Positions 57,201-64,000 of a stretch of 64,000 bases of DNA are shown in pieces (within the stretch, counting starts at the first letter, position 1; every line of letters starts with the position of its first letter). The stretch spans positions 64,980,001-65,044,000 of the forward strand of contig JAZBRS010000074.1 in the NCBI GenBank assembly GCA_037176725.1, written 5' to 3'. The notes beneath the pieces are model-generated. The model ran no database searches. It was not told the origin of the DNA and worked only from the letters and a program-made list of their open reading frames with translations. The stretch is from Posidonia oceanica (lineage: Eukaryota; Streptophyta; Magnoliopsida; Alismatales; Posidoniaceae). The position numbers were made by a program, and so were the translations under genes.

Positions 57201-60200
57201 AACACTTGTGAGCCTCCTTCTGCCCGAAACTCCAAAAAATCACACCTCACTCCTCAGCCATCACCACTCCAATTCGAGCCCTCCACCACCTTCCTGGAAC
57301 CCCCACGAAGCCACCGGAACCTTCCCAGCAGCCTAGAGAGCTACAGACCTCCCCGGCGACCTGCCACTCTTCCTTTGGCACCTAGAAAAGCCAGATCCTC
57401 CCTTGAGCCACTGAGCTTGCTTCTGACTGGCCTCTGAGCTCCGGACCACCTCCAGCAATGCCACCCAAGCTCCGCACGCCGCCGAGGACGCCCGTAGCGC
57501 CGTCGCAAGCTCCACCGACAGCATAGAAACCACCTGAGGTCGGTGGACTCCTCCAGCCGCCCAAACAGGTAACTCTCTCTTCCTGGAGGTTCGTGACCTT
57601 CGTCTTGTGCTTTTCCACCTTTATTTCGTGCATTTCGACCCCTAGTGTGCGCTCCCCACCTCGTCGGACTTGCCCTTCTTCCCCGCGACGACCGTTGGCG
57701 CGATCGGACGCTCGCCGCACCGGACCGCTGTGCTGCCTGTAGACCGCCTCCAGATCCTCTCCAGACCTCGCCGGATCTCCTTGAGCGCCGCCCGTGCCCT
57801 ACCGACCCCTAGAGTGCCGGCGCAGAGCCTTCTTCCCCGGCGAGCACGGCCATTCACTGTTCATCCCTTTTTTTATTTGCATTAGTTTAGGTTTCGTTTT
57901 ATTTTTTTCTTAACTTATTAAGTTTACGTTACATTAAAGTTTAGTTTGTTTAGTTTTATTTATTTACATGCAGGTCCAGTTATATTTAGATTTCATTTAA
58001 TTTTCTTTAGAAATCTTATTGCAATACATTTTAATCTGCTGATTTATTTTTATTACAAATAGGTCCTGTGTTGATTGTTAAATCATTTAATTTGCATTAG
58101 AATCATACTGCATTACATTTTAGTCCTGCATTTAATTTTATTTGCACTTTAGTGCTCCTGAAGTTGATTAAAATCATTTAAATCACATGTTTACCTTAAT
58201 ACATTGCATGCAAGTCCTCTGATTAACTTTTATTTACATTTTAGTCCTCTACCAGTTGATAAAATCATTTAAATCACATGTTTATCTTACTGCATTGCAT
58301 AAAAGTCCCCCAGTTTACTTTATTTGCATTTTAATCCTCTGTTGGTTGATCAGATCATTTAATTTGCATTTATTATCTTATTACAATGCATAAAAGTACT
58401 GCAGGTTTCTTTTATTGCATTTTAATCCTCAGAGCATGCATTAACATCATTTAAATGCCATGTTTACCTTACTGCATTGCATCAAAAAATCAGAAAAATG
58501 TTTTAATTGCATTTAAGTCCATCTATTGTGAATCAGTAGCTTTTTTAAACTTATTTGCATTGCATAAAACCCCATCACTTTGTTTTATTTGCATACAGGT
58601 CCATTCATAGCATGCATTTAAGTCCTGTTCTATTTTTCTGCATTGCATCCACACCCCTGGCTTTTAAAATATTTGCATCTAGGTCCTGCATCATTTCAGT
58701 TCATTTAATTCACATTTTTGAACTTTATTGCATTAATAAAAAACCCAACAGCTTCTAAAAATTACATTTAGGTCCTGTTTTGTTGTAAACTTGATTTAAA
58801 TGTGGTTTTTCTACTTCATTGCATTGTTTTAAGGTTCACTGATTTCTGAAATTGCATGTCAGTCCCTATCTTCAGTTTTTTGCATGTTTGCATGCTTTCT
58901 TTGCATTGCATTTAGGTCCTGTAAGTTTTTAAAACTGCATTTAGGTACTTTTCCTGCAATTTTGCATGTATAACTCCTGATTAGCCTTGCATTGCTGCAT
59001 TATCATTTCTGCATGCATTTAGACCTGTTTCACACACAGTTAGGGACATTTTGCACATAGGACCCTGTAGTTTTCCCAAATCACACTTAGGTCCCTGCAT
59101 TGCATTTCTGCATGCATTTGCATTCCCATGTCAACAATCATTGCATTTTTGCATGCATTTGCATTCCCATGTCATCAATCATTGCATCCTTGCATGCATT
59201 CAAGCATCCTCAGCACTTTTGCATGCACACATCTTGCATTGCACACTCTTAGAGACTATTTGCACTTAGGCCCCTATCTTTTCTGGCCCTTGAGCCTTCT
59301 GACTTGAAACCTGAATAACTTTAGATCGGACCGTTGGATTTCCACGATCTAACTGTCCAGGTCTTCCTGGTTAAATGATCTTTCATTTGAACGAAAGTTA
59401 TCTCAGATCAGGCCTCAGATTCTCAAGATAAGCCCATCTGAACACTGCACAGCATTCATTGCTTCTTCATTTGCATTGCATACATCGTTTTGCATGCCAA
59501 CATCTGCTTTTGCCTGTTTTTGCACCGTTTTGCGTGCCTACTATCGCTTTTGCACCGTTTTGCACGCCCGCTCCTGTTTTCGCTTGTTTTGCACCATTTT
59601 ACGTGCCGACTCTTGTTTTCCCTTGCATGTCGCTTGCATTTGCATTAGGACAGTGATGCTTACTGTCTGAAGTTCTCACGAACCTGGGTTGCCCGGTTCG
59701 GAACACTGACAGCGCTGCTGAGCACATAGGTTGCACGTTTACTTTCCTTGTGCACCGCATCATTTAGAACACACGTTTGAGCATGCAATCACAGCATACC
59801 TAGCATTTAAGCATTCAGGCGCATCATTTAGCAAGCATTCATGGCACTTAGGCATTCAAAGCATGCATTATCCCTCAAAAGCGAGCGTAAGCCTAGAAAG
59901 ACCGATTCCTCGGGCGTGTCGGGGGTGCCTAACACCTTCCCCACGTGTAACAGGAGTCTTTACCCTTTCTTTGGCCCGTAATGACCCTTTTGCCCTCTTT
60001 TTGGCACGAGCCATCTTCTTTGCATAGCATTTGCATTGCATTGCATCTTTTTGTGTGGTTTTGCATGTTTTTCATGCCTTTCCCCGGTTTTCCTTGTCTC
60101 CCGACTTAATAGACACGGTGGCGACTCCCTTTTATCTTTTCTTTTTTTTTCCCTTTGATTTCGTCCTTGTTTTCGGTGTTTTGAGTCGAGTTTCCTCCTC

Positions 60201-60627
60201 GAATCACCCGCTAATGGTGAACCTGATTTCCGATCAGTGCACGCGAGCTCTGGCAGCGTCCACGGACGATCGCGAACTCACAGGATCACTACACCGCCAA
60301 CAGCCACCCGGAAACGCGGGTGAAGGCGGCACAGGGTATGGTGCCTGCAGGAGAGAGACGACACGCCACTGTGCACTCTTGGCATCCCCCACTTTTTACA
60401 TAAAGGTCCCACACATTAAAATGCCAACTACCACACAGCACAGAGAGCCAAAAAAAGCCACAAACACCACATGAGAACACAAACATATATCTAATATGAT
60501 TGCTTAAAGATTATCATTATATCTACAAGCAATCAACTCTAATTCATACAAAAAAAATAATATGGGAAATAATTTCCCAAAATCCATTCAACAAAAAGTT
60601 TGGGTCTTGAAAGACCCGGATATTACA
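54232..60627 (-). repeat. R4: Tekay LTR in minus orientation, split by R6
   Basis: Ordered matches to the R1 LTR run from GTGATGTGCGGCTACATGGC (54258) through CAAAACCTGTCGAGTCGCC, CTACGAGAAATTCCACAAAATACACC (about 55360) and, beyond R6, CAGCCACCCGGAAACGCGGG (60299) to the 5' end GATATTACA at 60627 (TGTAATATC on the minus strand). About 120 bases of the left (3') end are missing at the join with Tat B. It carries the TTCGG/CCGAA palindromes at 55030-55275. Without R6 the LTR is about 1.9 kb. Confidence 0.85.
55807..60293 (+). repeat. R6: 4.5-kb solo LTR of a Tat-type element
   Basis: It starts TGTTGACACCCC and ends GATCACTACA. It is flanked by CTGCC (55802-55806) and CCGCC (60294-60298), a 5-bp target duplication with one difference, and R4 resumes exactly after it. 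Contents in order are telomere-like AAACCCTA phrases (55862-55990), CT/T-rich and C-rich tracts (56030-57100), a long array of degenerate TTGCATTTAGGTCC units (57880-59290), four TTTTGCRYGCC phrases (59490-59610) and the Tat-type 3' block GTGTCGGGGGTGCCTAACACC (about 59918). Open frames inside are compositional. Confidence 0.85.
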
Positions 60628-61680
60628 CTAAGTGTGACCCATGATTGAATCAGCTGAACATCTGCATGCTCCGTATTTCAAGGGCGAAGATAGACCCAAG
60701 GAGTGTGAGGCCTAGTTGTTGAGGGAGGGAAAGATTCTAGAGAGTGTGTCGTGCCAGAAAGAGAATTGGGTATGACTGATTTCCTTCCTACTAGAAGGTG
60801 ACGTCGATCAGTGGTAGAGAGCCATGCACCATCTGAAGTTCCCAACTCCAACTTGTTGATGATTTCATGGAAGTATTTTTGAGAAGTCTTCTATAAGAAG
60901 TACTGCCCTAGTCATGAGAGAGACAGGTTGGACAGGGAATTTAGAGGACTGCAGCAAGGGAATATGTCAGTGGCTAAGTACGAGGCTATTTTCTCTCTCC
61001 TCGAGCAATTTGCTAAGACCTTCAACTCAGAAGGCCGTAAAGCCAAGAGATTCCTAGAAGGCTCACAGTCGGGATTGAAGACGAAGGTCAAGGACTACTG
61101 GTGTCAGACTTTGCAGGAAACGGTGGACATGGCATTCCACTTTGAGGATGAGTACAAGTGGTTTAGAGAAAGCCAACCAAAGGGAAAGAGCAAGATGTTT
61201 GCACCACGATCCTCTATCTTTGCAGTGGTGAACTCCGATAGTTCTGGGAACTCAGAAAGAAAGGAGCGCATCGGCAAGTTAGCCCAAGGAAGGCACAGTT
61301 TTGTTGGGATGAGCAGTGTTGGATTCAGTCAGGCAAGATTCAGTGGTGGTCCGCAGGTGGGGAAAGCTTATTTCCTCTGCGGTCAGGCGGGGTTTTTGGT
61401 GGTACAGTGTCCTCATCGGTAGTAGACACTGGACAACGTGGTGTGCTATAACTGCGGGAAACCATGGCATGCATAGAGAAACTATCAGGATCTACCCAAT
61501 AGAATTGGGGAAGCACCGCGCTAGCCTACCAGAGGACGTGTGTTCACGATTGCTAATCCAGATACTAGGTCCTCAGAGGATGTCGTGGAGGGTAAGCAAT
61601 AGTAGATTGACTGTGTTGTCTACCTCTCTACTCTTTGTGTTGTAATTGTTTATGTCCAACACCTGAAATAAATGATGATT
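60628..61680 (+). pseudogene. R5 Gag (Tekay-type), plus strand
   Basis: Reading starts directly at the R4 edge. HLHAPYFKGEDRPKECEA is followed by TAG where R1 has Trp, then KENWV followed by TGA, and GDVDQW followed by TAG. The open part 60928-61422 has EFRGLQQGNMSVAKYEAIF, FLEGSQSGLKTKV and the first knuckle (FLCGQAGFLVVQCP), then CYNCGK-WHA for the second. The Trp-to-stop changes are G to A. The N terminus is lost at 60628. Confidence 0.85.
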
Positions 61681-62254
61681 GTTGATTGTGGTTGCTGTGC
61701 ATGTTGACCCTAGGACCATTTCTGGTAGTAGACTAGATAGCTAGGGTGTTGTGCGACTCAGGGGATGCATTCTCTTTCATCTCCGAGTCTTTTGCGGCAA
61801 AGATTGGAGGTAGGCCGACTAGATTGGATCTTATCTCAATGTGATGACTCTACTAGGGGAGCACGATCTGGTAGGGAAATACTTGCGGTCGGTTGGTATT
61901 AAGCTGGGTGATAGGAGTTTCAAGGTCAGTCTAATAGTGATGGACATGCAAGAGTATGATGTCATACTAGGCATGGATGGGCTGACGCAGCACTCAGCAA
62001 TAATCGACTACGCTAAGAAGAGGGTACTAGTGGAGTACCTGGGCCAAGGATTGTGTTCTGTGTAGAGAGTGAGGTTAGGTAAGCCAAAGTTCGTGATTTT
62101 TGCAATGAAGGCTTACCGCTCTCTAGCAAGAGGTGGTGTGGGGTACTTGGCCAGTGTTGTTGTTTCGTCCTCGCCAACTCTAGGAGTATGCGATGTCTTT
62201 CCTGAGGAGTTACTTGAAGTACCACCACACAGGGAGATTGAGTTCTTGATTTAA
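61681..62254 (+). pseudogene. R5 protease and PR-RT linker
   Basis: Around 61735-61800, RVLCDSGDAFSFISESF gives an intact DSG. After a frame break at about 61845 come LGEHDLVGKYLRSVGIKLG, YDVILGMDGLTQHSAIIDY, a stop at 62063, then AYRSLARGGVGYLASVVVSSS and [10 protein letters not shown] ending in TAA. The order and sequence match R1 3418-2790 on the minus strand. Confidence 0.85.
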
Positions 62255-62892
62255 TTGGTGACGAGGTCAGGCTTATTTCAAAGGCTCCATATAGAATGGC
62301 ACTTACAGAGTTGCAGGAACTCAGGAAACAGTTGCAAGAGTTGCTGGACAAAGGATTCATCAAGTCAAGTGTGCCACCTTGGGGTGCACTTGTCTTGTTC
62401 GTCAAGAAGAAGGATGGTTCACTTTGACTGTGCATAGATTATCAAATGTTGAACCAAATCATAGTGAAGAACAAGTATCCTTTGTCCAAAGTGGATGACC
62501 TGTTTGACCAGCTACAGCCAACCTTAGTCTTTTCGAAGATCGACCTGAGGTCAGGCTATCACCAGTTGAGGATCTGGAAGTCAGATGTCCATAAGACGGC
62601 ATTTTGGACTTGGTATGGTCATTACGAATTCTTGGTGATGCCTTTTGGACTGACAAATACACCAACCACATTTGTGGACCTAATGAATAGAGTGTTCAGG
62701 CCATACCTGGATCAGTTTGTGGTGGTAGTTGTGGGTGGTGTGTTGGTCTACTCTTCGGATGTGGGAACTCACCAAACACACCTAAGGATAGTGCTGGAGA
62801 CACTAGGGCAGTATCAACTATATGTTAAGTTCTCTGAGTGTGAGTTCTGGCTAAGTGAAGTTATGTTCCTTAACCACATCATCTTGGGAGAG
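62255..62892 (+). pseudogene. R5 reverse transcriptase with VGG in place of VDD
   Basis: The fingers region is out of frame to 62430 ([26 protein letters not shown]). The open part from 62446 has [54 protein letters not shown], then [13 protein letters not shown]. The two catalytic Asp are Gly (62734-62739). Homology ends after FLNHIILGE at about 62892, and no RNase H or integrase follows. Confidence 0.88.
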
Positions 62893-63490
62893 AGGTTCCC
62901 GTTACGACTCCAGTATCACCAAGGCTTGAGCAGGACGTACCCAAAGGAGTATTGGACACGTCGGTTTGCTTATCAATTGGAGAAGGCGTCAAATTACGGT
63001 GGAGTGTTTTCGGCAGTTGGAATTTCAGAACATCAACCTGATGGAGACCCATTGATGGAGTAGGTCGGTGGTGGAGTTCGAGACAGCAACTGCTAATCCA
63101 GAGTGGTTCACTTAAGGTCTTCTACTCTAAGGAGTGTGGATCGGAGAGGTTGATGTAGTTTGGCGGCATTGTGAACAATAGGGATCGCATTGCTGGAGGG
63201 TGAGATGACATTTCCAGTTAGGCAGGATTCGGTGCAGGCATGCAGGGTAGGAGACCTTGCTGTCTGTGTGGCTAAGTGAGCTGGGTCACTAGGAGTAGTC
63301 TGCGCCTATAGTGAGCACTGGTCTGCTTAGTGTGGCATGGTTGCGGGAAGGTAGGGAGTTCATGGAGAAACTGCCAGATTCTCCCAAGAGGGTTGGAGAC
63401 ACACCATGTTAGTCAACCAGAGGATGTGTTTTCTCAGTCGCTACTCCTGGAACTGGACTGTCTTGTGATGTCGTTGTGGAAGGGGAGGTG
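62893..63490 (+). pseudogene. Rearranged segment with a second Gag zinc-knuckle region
   Basis: From about 63210 to 63480 the sequence is collinear with 61300-61600 of the same element: CAGTTAGGCAGGATTCGGTG versus CAGTCAGGCAAGATTCAGTG, GGTTGCGGGAAGG-like and GAGAAACTGCCAGATTCTCCC versus GAGAAACTATCAGGATCTACC, then CAACCAGAGGATGTGTTTTC versus CTACCAGAGGACGTGTGTTC. So a nucleocapsid region lies downstream of RT. 62893-63210 is not recognised. Confidence 0.65.
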
Positions 63491-64000
63491 TAGTAGGTGA
63501 TTGCCTAGTGTGACCCTCCATGGTTGTTGTTTGTTATCTTTTTCTTTATGGTTTGAGTTTAGTGTTTGTGTGCAGGATGCTCTCAGTTTCATCCTCTTGT
63601 TGTTGCATCAGGGTAAAGCATGTGGCTTCCTAGATGTATGGTGTGCTCCGGATGCTTTAAATGAGGACATAGTATTCGGGGAGGTGTTATGCGCTGATGT
63701 TGCGCGTTGGTGTCGCACGTTGGTGGTGCGAGTTGATGTTGCTTGTATGGAGATTGGTCTATTGAGTGGCACGGCCCGATGTTTGCTTGCTTCTGGTTTG
63801 TTTTGGATATTTTGGTTAGTTTTTGCTTTTGTGGTGGGTCGAATGGCTTAATGCTATTCGATTTGGTGGAGTTCCTTTCTCCACCAGTTCTTTGGGATCT
63901 TCCGTGGTGGAGATTGAGATTAAGCTAGAGAGGTTGGCTTTCCATCTCTTTGTGGTGTGGCCGTCAGATGACCAGCTTGGTGTGATCCAAGCAGTCCCTG
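63491..64000. other. Unassigned stretch at the window end
   Basis: A 116-codon frame (63501-63851) encodes a hydrophobic, Cys/Val-rich sequence with no recognised family. The phrases TGTTGCGCGTTGGTG and CGCACGTTGGTGGTGCGAG (63699-63732) resemble the GCA/GCACG-rich start of R7 (30570-30690), so this may be the start of another Tekay LTR. Confidence 0.35.

Noticed and set aside
1..64000. CRISPR array, bacterial operon or plasmid content
   Set aside because: No regularly spaced identical repeats with unique spacers and no prokaryotic gene organisation. The only regular array (34297-34520) is a degenerate minisatellite.

Overview
The window is plant nuclear DNA, almost certainly from an angiosperm with a repeat-rich genome. 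The evidence is one spliced cytosolic ribosomal protein gene (eL13, with a telo-box/site II promoter) surrounded by LTR retrotransposons of plant lineages: Tekay-type Ty3 chromoviruses, Tat-type Ty3 elements with a second RNase H domain and a tRNA-Arg primer site, and Ty1/copia pieces. The species cannot be named from the sequence alone.

Layout. (1) 1-16.4 kb is a four-deep nest. A short-LTR copia element (15.8-16.4 kb) was hit by a Tekay-like element R1 on the minus strand. R1 runs from its 3' LTR edge at base 1, through chromodomain, integrase, RNase H, RT, protease and Gag, to a tRNA-iMet primer site at 4749 and a 5' LTR ending at 15710. R1's 5' LTR was hit by a second minus-strand Ty3 element R2 (5277-14026, exact 5-bp duplication GGCTA). 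R2 keeps Gag and protease, but its pol region is gone and a Sirevirus-like LTR (6780-7786) lies in its place. (2) 16.8-17.7 kb is a non-autonomous hAT-like element with an exact 8-bp target duplication. (3) 18.6-22.4 kb is the eL13 gene on the minus strand: four coding exons, one GC-AG intron, and a 2.4-kb 5'UTR intron full of higher-order tandem repeats. (4) 22.4-30.5 kb is AT-rich intergenic DNA with a GC-rich tandem block, a partial Tekay LTR (R8), a long inverted-repeat element and microsatellites. (5) 30.5-34.3 kb is a plus-strand Tekay-type LTR (R7), followed by a 34-bp minisatellite. (6) 34.6-54.2 kb holds two head-to-tail Tat elements. A is LTR-gag-PR-RT-RH-aRH without integrase. B is LTR-gag-PR. 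(7) 54.2-60.6 kb is a minus-strand Tekay LTR (R4) split by a 4.5-kb solo Tat LTR (R6). (8) 60.6-64 kb is a rearranged plus-strand Tekay internal region (R5).

None of the elements looks active. Nearly every in-frame stop that can be compared with a sister copy is a C-to-T or G-to-A change, and several catalytic residues are lost (IN Glu, RT YVDD twice, PR DSG). This is the signature of long-term cytosine methylation.

The most unusual signal is in the LTRs. Most carry a local cluster of short CG-bearing palindromes. In the four Tekay LTRs the cluster lies just downstream of the same conserved block, but its sequence differs completely between copies, and near-identical palindromes recur in LTRs of unrelated families (TTCGG/CCGAA, GTCGCC/GGCGAC, GCGTCTTA/TAAGACGC). 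This is the best candidate here for an undescribed phenomenon.
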